Positions 9,233-19,415 of a stretch of 64,000 nt of DNA are shown in pieces (position 1 is the stretch's first letter; every line of letters begins with the position of its first letter). The notes beneath the pieces were generated by a model. That model saw only the letters and a program-made list of their open reading frames with translations, had not been told where the DNA came from and did not search any database. A program made the translations under genes and the position numbers. The DNA is taken from contig NZ_LRUN01000001.1 of the NCBI RefSeq assembly GCF_001679645.1, forward strand, positions 186,001-250,000, read 5' to 3'. The stretch is from Pseudomonas bananamidigenes. GTDB taxonomy: Bacteria; Pseudomonadota; Gammaproteobacteria; Pseudomonadales; Pseudomonadaceae.

Positions 9233-12200
9233 ATGACACAGATGACGATCGACTCACCCATGACATCCACCGCCAGAGAACTACGTGCCCGGCAGGCACT
9301 GGGGCTGGACAGCGGCCCGGATATCGAAAACCTCATATCACCCGATGCGGGGGACAAAAAACGCTTCAAAGCCTTGCAACGCAATGCGCCCGATGCCATG
9401 TCTTCCATGACGCTGGAGATGTACAAGGCCAAGCTCGTCAACGTGCAGATCATCGACACCGTCAAAGGTTTCATGTCCGGCAGCCCCATGCTGATTCGCC
9501 GACTGGGATCCGATGTACTGTTTCCTCCTTCAGCCGAGGAAGTCCGCGCAACCCCTTCCGTGTTTCTTGAGCAGATCCTGAACTCCGCCCCCGCACAAGA
9601 GCTGGCCAATCGGTTGCTGACGAGACTCAAGTGGTATGGCGCACTTGCCGGCGAGCAGACTTCGGCCGCCGTACGCAACCAGTTGTTGTGCAAGGCCATA
9701 TGCCTTTACCTGCATGCCCCGTCACTGGACGAATCCCGACTCGCCGGGTTCGATTGGCAGGATCCGGCGCATCAGGGCAAAAACTATCAGACCCTGCGCG
9801 ACGATTTCGCTCGGCACCTGCTGAGCACCGGAAGAGTCGCCACCACCAATGAGTCGATAGTGCTGGCCCGTCTTTACCAGATGCGGCTGTCGAAAGATTT
9901 CCAGGTAACAGATGTTCCGCCCGATCTGCGTTACAAAAGCTCGGTAGTGTGGGTCAACTTCATGCACGGCGTGCTGTTGGCTGATGAGTTCGGCCTTGAT
10001 CGAGCGCAGCCGCTTTCCTTTCAACAACTGGTCAATCTGCCGCTGGAGCGCAGCGCCAATGCTTCGACCGAAGAACTCGAGACCATTACACGACTGAGAG
10101 TCGGCCCGACTCTCGATTGGGCGGTGAGCATGGGCATCGTCAAGGCGCGAAAGGCATCCGACTACACCGAGGAGGACATCAAAAGAGCATTGACGGCGCT
10201 GGAGAACCAGAGTGAAAGCCTGAACAAGGCCGTACAGTCTCTGGAACTTCGTCCGCCCGAAAGACTGCAGATGGCCGGACAGGTCATGAGTGATTTGTTC
10301 AGAGGTTACACGTTCGGGCGAGATGGCAGCACATTACTGGATGCGACACCTGCCTACAGCGGATTCAAGTCCACACCTGACTTGAAACTCAGGGGCCACA
10401 ATTTTCTCGATCTCTATGCCGACGGGCAACTGGACGGCGGAAAAAGGTGGACTGTTTCCATGCCCGACGGCATGACACGCTCCACGACTTTTCTCAGGCT
10501 TGATGACCAGAGAAACCTCTGTGCAGAGCGCGAAAAGGAATGGGGAGGCTACGAGCGAATTCAAAGAAGCTGGTCGGGCAAGTTTCTGCCGGACATCAAT
10601 GCTCGATTTGAAAGCGAATTCACAAACCATCTCACCGTCCTCAGATCGGCCTATCAGACCTTGATTCTGAGCCTGTTGAATTCCCTGCCAGCGGCCGAGC
10701 GCCGAACGTTCGAGACAGGTGCCATCAACTTGCTCGGCCTGCGCCAGAAAGCCCGAAAGGATGACAGGTTCGAACCTGTCAGGGCGAGAAAAGGGTTTGT
10801 CCTGCAAGTCACCAACGGCGATGACATCGCTTACTACGAACTCATTCCCAGCGCCGGGCTCATTCGCCGCCGGACCGGCCTGCGATTTTCCTACAACAGA
10901 GGGGAACGCACGGAGTTTCCCTTGCATGCCTCGATTCCCGGGCAAACCTATGACCCGGAAAGGGATCTGGCCACCACCCTGCTGCTCGACTGGGCGGCTC
11001 ATTTGCACGGCAAGCTCCCTGAAGAGCGGCAGTCTTTCACAGGGTTTCTCGATTCGAAGGGAACCCTGCCCGCAGTGGCCCCTTCCCACAACGACTCCGA
11101 CCCGACCTCCTCTCGGCTTGAAACCCTGGCCGGGTTCATTGCCCACAAATACCTTTACATCGATGAAGCACATCTGCGCACCCAGGCCCGCGGCGAGACC
11201 GTTTTCGATGTCATCCGGGCAAAAACCGAGCAGCGGCTGAACACCTTCAAAGCCATCGTCAAAGGATTCGTACCGTTCTGGGGCAGCATTGAAGACCTCC
11301 TTTCGGACGACAACACCCAAAAAGCCATGGGCGCAGGCGGACTCCTGCTGGATCTCGCTTCATTTCTTTTCCCCGTCGGGAAATTCATTTCGGGAACGGT
11401 ACGGCTGATCCGTGTCACGAACACAGCCTCGCGCATGGCTGTCAAAGCGAGCCTGCCTTCCTTTACGACACTGACTCGCAAGCTCCTGACGGCAACGGTA
11501 AGCAATCTGAACCCGTTGAGCGGAATTCCGACGTTGCTCAAGTCGACTGTCAGCGGTGTCGGCCGAGGGTTGATCGGTGCGAGTCGCCTGACGGTGGCTG
11601 GAGTCAAAAAGCTCTCTGGCAAGGTCGACGGTTATCGATGGGTCGGCACCTTGCCGCAGGCAATCGATCCAGGGCCATGGAAACCATTGATTGATGGTGA
11701 TCGGCTGGCAACCGTCAAAGGAATCGATGACGTTCTGGTGCGAAATACCAGCCCGACCGACCCCGGACGGTTCCACCTCATCGACCCGGAGACGTCCTTG
11801 CCCTATGGCCCGCGACTGTCCAGGCATCAGATGAACTTCACGGAGGGTCGCTCAACGTTCACGACGCTTGCACAGACTGACTCACATGTCCTTGTCGAGG
11901 TGCCTGAACACGCCCACATTCGGGAAATCCTTGAAGTCGATGGCCGTACTACGATGCTGATCGATGACATCCCCTACAGGCTGGACGGCCATCAGTTGCG
12001 TCGAGCTGATCTGATCGATGAAAAATCGATGTTCAAATCCATTCCCTGCCGGATGCGGCGTGCGCCGGGCAGCGATGTATGCGCGACGAGTTATGTCACG
12101 CGAACACCTGCGCCGACTCCGCCGCTGAACAGTCAGGACACGGACAAAGGGTGGGCGCAATGGTTCGGCGATACGATTTATACGCCAGCCATTCGATCGC

Positions 12201-13366
12201 AGCCGTTGCTGACAAGCGCCGTCAGTACCTACAAGCAGCTCAATGCCTCTTTGGAGTTTCAAAAGGGAATCTATGCACGCATCAAGGTTCGCCTGCCCGA
12301 CAACGACCCCAAGAAATTCGACACGCTCGAAGTGGGGGCGATCATTGTTCCCGCAAAGGACGACTCGAAACACTACGTGTTCACTCGACTCGGCGCCGGA
12401 GATTTCTATGTCACCGAGCGCCTGCCGGGGCAGGTTTTTGCCGACCCTCTGGTTCTGCGCAAGGCCAACCCCTCACCGGGAAACCTGGATGATGAACTGA
12501 AGACGGTCTACATCGGCTCGCTCAACGCCAACAACACGGCACGGATCCACACGGTTCCAGAGATAGAACGCGCCCTCAGAACCATGGATGAAATCGCTAT
12601 TCCGCTAGGCACTCCTGCCAACCCGCCAGCCGGCATGAAATGGTTGAAAGTGGACACCAGTTCCGGTGAGGCGCTGATGTTCGACCACCGAACGCGAATG
12701 ATCGTCGCCCGGAACACCGAAGGTGCCGCGACCTGGACACGGAGTACAGACGCTCCAGAGGCTTTGCGACAGCGAACGGCGGAAATTTTCGACACGCTGT
12801 TTCTATCACCGACGATCAAACCACCAGAGACCAACGCGTCGCTGCGTATCGATGACACGATGCAAAAACTGCAACACCTGCTGAGCCGATTCGAACGTAC
12901 AAAGAATGCTCGCAATATTGCCTATGCCGAAGTCACCACCGCACAAGGCGTGCGAGAAGTCTATGTCAGTGTTTCCGGTGCTCATGGCACTACCAGACAC
13001 CTGCCGCTGTTCCGCCACCTGGGCGCCAATCATGTAAAAATCGGTGACACGACTTACATCAACATCGACTACAGCCTTGCGGTGGACAAGACAAACCTGG
13101 AATTGACGGATGGGGGGCGCCTGGCAGCGGTACCGCTGACTATCAAGAACATCGATACCTACACACCGACATTGGCAGCCCGACCGACGTCTCTGGACAG
13201 CGAAAGCAAGTTGATACGCGTGATTCGCGAGAAATACACCGATCCACTTGAGCTGAGATCGGTGGACGTCGCCACCACGATGCCGCCTTGCGAATCGTGC
13301 TCATTGGTCATGAAAGAGTTCGGACACAGAGGCGAAGCCGACGCGCTGCAAGTAATCTGGAAATGA
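9233..13366 (+). CDS. Giant toxin-like protein with C-terminal deaminase-type domain
   Basis: 1377 residues; I do not recognise a named orthologue. The start has AAAGGAA upstream. Residues 1-690 are mostly helical; the segment GFVPFWGSIEDLLSDDN followed by a hydrophobic stretch near residues 698-722 (LLLDLASFLFPVGKF) resembles the membrane-active part of Pseudomonas dermonecrotic-toxin-like (DUF6543) proteins. The last 160 residues read as a compact deaminase fold: strands NIAYAEV and REVYVSVSG, helix with DSES (D1322, E1324), then MPPCESC with C1353 and C1356, and strand LQVIW at the end. The PCxxC plus an acidic xE motif is the zinc-deaminase pattern, except that the first ligand is Asp, not His or Cys. 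No signal peptide and no downstream immunity gene; the stop abuts the stop of a convergent ABC exporter. Confidence 0.6.
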   Translation: MTQMTIDSPMTSTARELRARQALGLDSGPDIENLISPDAGDKKRFKALQRNAPDAMSSMTLEMYKAKLVNVQIIDTVKGFMSGSPMLIRRLGSDVLFPPSAEEVRATPSVFLEQILNSAPAQELANRLLTRLKWYGALAGEQTSAAVRNQLLCKAICLYLHAPSLDESRLAGFDWQDPAHQGKNYQTLRDDFARHLLSTGRVATTNESIVLARLYQMRLSKDFQVTDVPPDLRYKSSVVWVNFMHGVLLADEFGLDRAQPLSFQQLVNLPLERSANASTEELETITRLRVGPTLDWAVSMGIVKARKASDYTEEDIKRALTALENQSESLNKAVQSLELRPPERLQMAGQVMSDLFRGYTFGRDGSTLLDATPAYSGFKSTPDLKLRGHNFLDLYADGQLDGGKRWTVSMPDGMTRSTTFLRLDDQRNLCAEREKEWGGYERIQRSWSGKFLPDINARFESEFTNHLTVLRSAYQTLILSLLNSLPAAERRTFETGAINLLGLRQKARKDDRFEPVRARKGFVLQVTNGDDIAYYELIPSAGLIRRRTGLRFSYNRGERTEFPLHASIPGQTYDPERDLATTLLLDWAAHLHGKLPEERQSFTGFLDSKGTLPAVAPSHNDSDPTSSRLETLAGFIAHKYLYIDEAHLRTQARGETVFDVIRAKTEQRLNTFKAIVKGFVPFWGSIEDLLSDDNTQKAMGAGGLLLDLASFLFPVGKFISGTVRLIRVTNTASRMAVKASLPSFTTLTRKLLTATVSNLNPLSGIPTLLKSTVSGVGRGLIGASRLTVAGVKKLSGKVDGYRWVGTLPQAIDPGPWKPLIDGDRLATVKGIDDVLVRNTSPTDPGRFHLIDPETSLPYGPRLSRHQMNFTEGRSTFTTLAQTDSHVLVEVPEHAHIREILEVDGRTTMLIDDIPYRLDGHQLRRADLIDEKSMFKSIPCRMRRAPGSDVCATSYVTRTPAPTPPLNSQDTDKGWAQWFGDTIYTPAIRSQPLLTSAVSTYKQLNASLEFQKGIYARIKVRLPDNDPKKFDTLEVGAIIVPAKDDSKHYVFTRLGAGDFYVTERLPGQVFADPLVLRKANPSPGNLDDELKTVYIGSLNANNTARIHTVPEIERALRTMDEIAIPLGTPANPPAGMKWLKVDTSSGEALMFDHRTRMIVARNTEGAATWTRSTDAPEALRQRTAEIFDTLFLSPTIKPPETNASLRIDDTMQKLQHLLSRFERTKNARNIAYAEVTTAQGVREVYVSVSGAHGTTRHLPLFRHLGANHVKIGDTTYINIDYSLAVDKTNLELTDGGRLAAVPLTIKNIDTYTPTLAARPTSLDSESKLIRVIREKYTDPLELRSVDVATTMPPCESCSLVMKEFGHRGEADALQVIWK

Positions 13367-15184
13367 CTACATCCGCTGCAAATGCCCATACAGCTTGGCA
13401 TACAACCCACCATCGGCAATCAGTTGCTGATGGTCGCCATCCTCAGCCACCTGCCCGCCGTCGAACACCAGCACCCGGTCCGCCTGTTTCACCGCTGACA
13501 GGCGGTGGGCAATGATCAGTGTGGTGCGACCATGGAGGAACTGCGCCATGGCCTGATGCAAGTTGTATTCGGTGGCGGCGTCGAGGGCCGAGGTGGCTTC
13601 GTCGAGGATCACCACCTTCGGCTCGGCGAGGATCATCCGTGCAATCGCCAGCCTTTGCCGCTGACCACCGGACAGGCGCACCCCGGAACGACCGACGATG
13701 CTGTCCAGTCCGTCCGGCAGCGCGCGGATGGCAGGTTCAAGCTGGGCGATTTCCAGGGCCTGCCAGCAGGCCTCGTCGCTGCGGGCACGGCCCATGGTCA
13801 GGTTGGCGCGCACGGTATCGTTGAACAGTGCCGGGTGTTGCAGCACGACTGCGACGTTTTCCCGGACCGTTTCCAGTCCGATCTGCTGCTGGGTCGATCC
13901 GCCGAAACGGATGGTACCGGCCAGCGGCGTGTACAGGCCCAGCAGCAATTGCACGAGGGTGCTCTTGCCGCCGCCGCTGGCGCCGACGATCGCCACTTTC
14001 TCGCCCGGCGCGATGGACAGGTTCATCTGATCCAGCACCAGCTCATCGCCGTAACCAAAGCTCAGGCCCTGCACGTCGATGCCGACGGTCTCGCGGCCCT
14101 TGAACGGGTCGACGCCGCCCGGATATTGCGGCTCGTCGGCACGGGCCAGCAGTTCGTTGATTCGCGACAGCGCACCGCCCGCCGCGTAATAGGCGTATTG
14201 CAGGTTCAGCAGCTGTTCGACCGGACCGATCATGAACCACAGGTAGCTGAACACCGCGAGCATCTGGCCGATCGACAGGTCGGAGAACAGCACCGTAAGC
14301 ATCGCCGCTGCGCGGAAGATGTCGATGCCGAACTGGAACAGCAGACCACTGGCGCGGTTCGAGGCATCGGTCTTCCACTGCGAATTGACTGCGTAATTGC
14401 GCACTTCCTGGGCCCGCAGACCGAGACGCCCGAGAAAGTAACCCTGACGATTGCCGGCCCGTACTTCCTGAATCGAGTCGAGGGTTTCGCTCAAGGCCTG
14501 GGTGAAACGCGAGGTGCTGTCGTTTTCCAGTTTTTTCAGGTGCTTGACCCGTTTGCCCAGTTGCACGGTGGCGTAGATCACCAGCGGGTTGAACAGCAGG
14601 ATCAACAGCGCCAGTTTCCAGTGCATCCACATCAGGATGCTGGCGGTGCCGACCAGGGTCAGCATCGCCACCAGGAAACGACTGAGGGTTTCGCCGACAA
14701 ACTTGTCGAGGGTATCGAGATCGGTCACCAGGTGCGTGGTCACCGTGCCGCTGCCCAGGCTTTCGTATTCACCGAGGGAGATCCGTTTCAGTCGCTCGAT
14801 CAGGCGCACGCGAATGCGATAGACGATGTCCTTGGCCAGTCGCGCAAACAGACGGGCCTGCAACACGCCAAAACACAGGGCGCTGCAACGCAGGGTCAGG
14901 GTCACCACCAGCATCAGGCCGATGTAGCCTGCCGCCTGCTGCCACGGGGTTGGCAGCACATGGTTCATGACCTTCAGCGCCGCATCTCCACGACCGAGCA
15001 GGACTTCGTCCACCAGCAACGGCAGCAGCAACGGGATCGGCACGCTGCACAGCGTCGCCAGTACGGCCACGCCATTGGCGATCCACAGGGATTTTTTGTG
15101 ATGAAGTGCCAGACGCCGGACTTCTGCCCAGCTCAGCCGGTCGACACGCTTGACGGCTGGCGTGTCATCGGCGGGGTCAGACAC
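13367..15184 (-). CDS. ABC exporter, fused permease and ATPase
   Basis: 605 residues. Six transmembrane helices in residues about 20-310 (for example VLATLCSVPIPLLLPLLVDE), then an ATPase with Walker A GASGGGKST (K407, S408), signature RLSGGQRQRLAIAR, Walker B VVILDEATSALD and H-loop IIAHRLS. This is a type I exporter half-transporter that would homodimerise; the substrate is unknown (lipid, drug or peptide). I chose the GTG at 15184, which overlaps the stop of the DsbA-like gene; an ATG at 15229 would overlap that gene by about 50 bases. The gene is in a run with dsbA-like and trhO. Its stop is immediately next to the stop of the toxin-like gene. Confidence 0.85.
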   Translation of the reverse strand: MSDPADDTPAVKRVDRLSWAEVRRLALHHKKSLWIANGVAVLATLCSVPIPLLLPLLVDEVLLGRGDAALKVMNHVLPTPWQQAAGYIGLMLVVTLTLRCSALCFGVLQARLFARLAKDIVYRIRVRLIERLKRISLGEYESLGSGTVTTHLVTDLDTLDKFVGETLSRFLVAMLTLVGTASILMWMHWKLALLILLFNPLVIYATVQLGKRVKHLKKLENDSTSRFTQALSETLDSIQEVRAGNRQGYFLGRLGLRAQEVRNYAVNSQWKTDASNRASGLLFQFGIDIFRAAAMLTVLFSDLSIGQMLAVFSYLWFMIGPVEQLLNLQYAYYAAGGALSRINELLARADEPQYPGGVDPFKGRETVGIDVQGLSFGYGDELVLDQMNLSIAPGEKVAIVGASGGGKSTLVQLLLGLYTPLAGTIRFGGSTQQQIGLETVRENVAVVLQHPALFNDTVRANLTMGRARSDEACWQALEIAQLEPAIRALPDGLDSIVGRSGVRLSGGQRQRLAIARMILAEPKVVILDEATSALDAATEYNLHQAMAQFLHGRTTLIIAHRLSAVKQADRVLVFDGGQVAEDGDHQQLIADGGLYAKLYGHLQRM

Positions 15185-15812
15185 AGGCGGCGCGCTCCAG
15201 CCATCGACCGAGTAACGGTGACAACTCACTGAGCGGCTGGTAGCCGTTGGTCAGCAACGCAAGTTGGCCATTGCGTTCGGCGAGCAGGGTCGGGAATCCG
15301 GCAATGCCCAGATCCTGAACCCAGTTGAAGTCGGCCAATGTGGCCTCGTGCTGTTCGGCACGATCGAACAACGCAGCGAATTCGATGCGTGGCACGCCGG
15401 CCTGTTCCGCCAGCTCCACCAGCACGCTGGCGCGGGTGACATCGCGACCTTCGGCGTAAAAGGCGTGCTGGATCAGGCCCAGCAGTGTCCATGCGCAATC
15501 CGGCGCGAGGCTGCGCGCGGTGACGATGGCCCGGCAGGCAGGCTCGGTGTCGTAGACAAAACCGTCCGGCAACGCACCTTCGAACTTGAACGGCTGGCCG
15601 GTGGCCTTGGTGACCGCCTGCCAGTGTTCGAGAATGTAGCGCCGGGTCGTCGGCTCCAGCGCCGCACCACTGCCGGTGCGCAACCCGCCGACCACCAGAT
15701 GCAGTTCCACGCCGGCGGCCTGCGCCTGCTCCACCAATGCCTTGGCGACCGGGGCAAATCCCCAGCACCAGGAACACATCGGATCCATTACGTAGAGCAG
15801 GCGTGCAGACAT
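15177..15812 (-). CDS. Cytoplasmic DsbA-family thioredoxin-fold protein
   Basis: 211 residues without signal peptide. The redox motif is DPMCSWCWGF with C13 and C16 close to the N-terminus, and the C-terminal cis-Pro region reads GIAGFPTLLAERNGQ. These features suit a DsbA-like (FrnE-type) oxidoreductase or a glutathione-transferase-kappa relative in the cytoplasm. The ATG at 15812 has GAGG eight bases upstream and begins two bases after the trhO stop; the end overlaps the ABC transporter start, so the genes are probably an operon. Substrate unknown. Confidence 0.82.
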   Translation of the reverse strand: MSARLLYVMDPMCSWCWGFAPVAKALVEQAQAAGVELHLVVGGLRTGSGAALEPTTRRYILEHWQAVTKATGQPFKFEGALPDGFVYDTEPACRAIVTARSLAPDCAWTLLGLIQHAFYAEGRDVTRASVLVELAEQAGVPRIEFAALFDRAEQHEATLADFNWVQDLGIAGFPTLLAERNGQLALLTNGYQPLSELSPLLGRWLERAACV

Positions 15813-15814
15813 GA

Positions 15815-16756
15815 TCAAGCCTCGGTGGATGCTTGCTTATAGTTGTAGCCGATCGGGTGCGGCATGTTGCGTGCCTTGGCCAGTTCGATCTGTTTCTGAC
15901 GGTCGATGGCGCTGCGGCGGGTCCTCTCGCTCAGGGTGTTCCAGCAGTGCGGGCAGCTGATGCCGGGCACGTAATGCTCGGAGGCGCGATCCTCGACACT
16001 GACCGGGGTACGGCAGGCGTGACACTGATCGTAGTCGCCTTCGCTCAGGTCGTGGCGCACGGTCACGCGGTTGTCGAACACGAAGCAGTCGCCCTGCCAC
16101 TTGGTTTCTTCCTGCGGCACCTCTTCGAGGTACTTCAGGATGCCGCCCTTGAGGTGGTAAACCTCCTCGAAGCCTTCGCCCAGCATGTAGCTCGACGCCT
16201 TCTCGCAACGAATGCCACCGGTACAGAACATCGCGACCTTCTTGTGCACCGCCGGATCGAAGTTGGCTTTGATGTAGTCGGGGAATTCGCGAAAACTGGT
16301 GGTTTTCGGATCGATGGCGCCTTCAAACGTGCCGATCGACACTTCGTAATCGTTGCGGGTGTCGATCAGCAGCACTTCAGGGTCGCTGATCAGCGCATTC
16401 CAGTCCTGCGGCTCGACGTAGGTACCGACCTGCTTGTTCGGATCGACGCCTTCGACGCCCAGGGTAACGATTTCTTTCTTGAGCTTGACCTTGGTGCGAT
16501 AGAACGGCTGTTCGTCGCAGTACGATTCCTTGTGGTCGATGTCGACCAGGCGCGGATCGTTGCGCAGCCAGGCGAGCAGGCCGTCGATGCCTTCGCGACT
16601 GCCCGAAACCGTGCCGTTGATGCCTTCTTCGGCAATCAGCAGGGTGCCTTTGATGCCGTTGTCGAGCATCGCTTGCAGCAGCGGTTCGCGCAGGTTGACG
16701 TAATCTTCGAGGGTGACGAACTTGTACAGTGCCGCCACGACAATCGGTTGTGTCAT
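15815..16756 (-). CDS. trhO: tRNA uridine(34) 5-hydroxylase TrhO (rhodanese domain)
   Basis: 313 residues, the YceA/TrhO family, which hydroxylates U34 of certain tRNAs to 5-hydroxyuridine using O2. The rhodanese domain contains the active-site loop [16 protein letters not shown], with catalytic C178. An N-terminal acylphosphatase-like part ([23 protein letters not shown]) and a C-terminal cysteine-bearing region ([14 protein letters not shown]) also fit the family. Ribosome site GGAG lies before the ATG. Located between bolA and the DsbA-like gene, a Pseudomonas-typical arrangement. Confidence 0.93.
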   Translation of the reverse strand: MTQPIVVAALYKFVTLEDYVNLREPLLQAMLDNGIKGTLLIAEEGINGTVSGSREGIDGLLAWLRNDPRLVDIDHKESYCDEQPFYRTKVKLKKEIVTLGVEGVDPNKQVGTYVEPQDWNALISDPEVLLIDTRNDYEVSIGTFEGAIDPKTTSFREFPDYIKANFDPAVHKKVAMFCTGGIRCEKASSYMLGEGFEEVYHLKGGILKYLEEVPQEETKWQGDCFVFDNRVTVRHDLSEGDYDQCHACRTPVSVEDRASEHYVPGISCPHCWNTLSERTRRSAIDRQKQIELAKARNMPHPIGYNYKQASTEA

Positions 16757-16803
16757 GGGTGTTTCTCCAGGTGGCTACCCTCGTAAAGGGTGAACCGGAT
16801 GCG

Positions 16804-16834
16804 AAAAAAAAACGCGCCGGGTGAGCGGCGCGTT
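16804..16834 (-). terminator. Intrinsic terminator after bolA
   Basis: Nine-base stem AACGCGCCG/CGGCGCGTT with loop GGTGAG; the A-run at 16804-16812 is a U-tract when read on the minus strand. It ends the DUF2059-bolA transcription unit before trhO. Confidence 0.8.
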
Positions 16835-16874
16835 GCGGATTCTAGCAAAAAACCTCAGTTCATTGCTGCAAGGC

Positions 16875-17174
16875 TCAATGCTTGCTGCCGCCGGCACAGG
16901 TCGGCGACGCCGGAGCGGCGCCCACCTCTGCCCATTCCTGCGGGGTGTAGGTGTGCAGTGCCAACGCATGGAACTCGCCCATCAGCTCGCCGAGCGTGCC
17001 GTAGACTTTCTGGTGGCGCTTGACGCGGTTCAGGCCTTCGAATTGCGCACTGACCACCACAGCCTTGAAGTGGGTCTGCAACCCGCGACTGTGCATGTGG
17101 CTTTCGTCCAGCACCTGCAGATGCTCAGGCTGAAGCAGCGCCAGCGTCGATTCGATGCGTTGTTGCATGGTCAT
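16875..17174 (-). CDS. bolA: BolA-family transcription/iron-sulfur regulator
   Basis: 99 residues with the BolA class II KH-like fold: QQRIESTLALLQPEHLQVLDESHMHS, the glycine-rich turn region, and FEGLNRVKRHQKVYGTLGELM followed by FHALALHTYTPQEW. Conserved H65-type ligand region (HALALHTY) is present. BolA works with monothiol glutaredoxins in iron-sulfur handling and acts as a morphogene and transcription factor in the cytoplasm. The ATG at 17174 has GGAG upstream; an overlapping GTG at 17177 is the alternative. It follows the DUF2059 gene by 12 bases. Confidence 0.92.
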   Translation of the reverse strand: MTMQQRIESTLALLQPEHLQVLDESHMHSRGLQTHFKAVVVSAQFEGLNRVKRHQKVYGTLGELMGEFHALALHTYTPQEWAEVGAAPASPTCAGGSKH

Positions 17175-17186
17175 CACGAACTCCGC

Positions 17187-17705
17187 TTACTTCTTCTTGG
17201 CCGCAGCAGCGCCTTTCGGTGCCAGCTCGTTGGTCATGTCGTCCAGCAATTTGTTGACGACCGGTACTGCGGGTTCCAGTTTGGCCTGGGTCATCTGGGC
17301 CGATTGCTGGGTCAGCTGCGGCATTTTTTCCAGGACTTTCTTGCCCAGTGGCGACTGGTAGAACGCGACCAGGTCTTTCAATTCCTGCTCGCTGAAGTTG
17401 CTGGTGTAGAGCTTGACCATGTCCGGCTTCAGCTTGTTCCAGCCGATGGCCTGGTCCAGGGCGGCGTTGGCCTTGGCCTGGTAGGTATCCAGTACGGCTT
17501 TCTTGGATTCCGGAGCCTTGGTCTGTTCAAAACGCTGGGCGAACATCTGCTGCACTTGCATGTACACCGGAGTGCCCAGTTTGTCAGCGTGCGCCAGGGT
17601 CAGGAAAGCTTCGGCACTGGCGTTGTGGCTGGCGGTATCGGCAAGCACCTGGCCGCTGGCGCAAACCAGTGCAACTGCGGTGCAGATGGCACGAAGACGA
17701 GTCAT
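17187..17705 (-). CDS. Secreted DUF2059 protein
   Basis: 172 residues with a clear signal peptide (MTRLRAICTAVALVCASGQ, cleavage expected after VLA near residue 22). The mature part is helical with the DUF2059 pattern FSEQELKDLVAFYQSPLGKKVLEKMPQL near residues 108-135, and a Lys/Ala-rich tail. Function is unknown; periplasmic or outer-membrane associated location is inferred. It is the first gene of a short unit with bolA, divergent from fumC. Confidence 0.83.
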   Translation of the reverse strand: MTRLRAICTAVALVCASGQVLADTASHNASAEAFLTLAHADKLGTPVYMQVQQMFAQRFEQTKAPESKKAVLDTYQAKANAALDQAIGWNKLKPDMVKLYTSNFSEQELKDLVAFYQSPLGKKVLEKMPQLTQQSAQMTQAKLEPAVPVVNKLLDDMTNELAPKGAAAAKKK

Positions 17706-17898
17706 CGAGTTTCCTTTTCAGCTAGGCGAGGTTAAACCCCAAGGGCGACCATTCTGCGCCTGATTAACGCTGCGGCTCAACCCCCGGGCCTTGCCGTGCT
17801 TGATTGGCGGGGAATTGCCGGTCAACAATCGATTGGAGGGAACCACCCGGGCCGACACCGGCCTAAACTGCGCAAACAGACCAACAGGAGTGTGCACG

Positions 17899-19292
<1,394 letters not shown>

Positions 19293-19317
19293 ATTTTGCA
19301 GCGCCTGAAAATCCGTC

Positions 19318-19400
19318 TTCGCGAGCAAGCTCGCTCCCACAGTTGACCGCATTTCCCAGTCAGGAATGCGGTTGAATGTGGGAGCGAGCTTGCTCGCGAA
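19318..19400. repeat. REPIN (inverted REP pair)
   Basis: Two inverted copies of the Pseudomonas REP unit, core GCGAGCAAGCTCGC at the left and GCGAGCTTGCTCGC at the right, each flanked by the CTCCCAC/GTGGGAG arm, enclosing about 37 bases. It lies between the convergent fumC and EamA genes. Confidence 0.9.
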
Positions 19401-19415
19401 TGAGGTTGGCGCGGT

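Noticed and set aside
13367..15184. ABC exporter as the secretion system of the neighbouring toxin-like protein
   Set aside because: It converges on the toxin gene, is transcribed with DsbA-like and trhO genes, lacks an adjacent membrane-fusion protein, and this exporter is part of the conserved block without the toxin.
13505..15232. 575-codon plus-strand frame across the ABC exporter
   Set aside because: His- and Gln-rich translation typical of antisense to GC-rich coding DNA.
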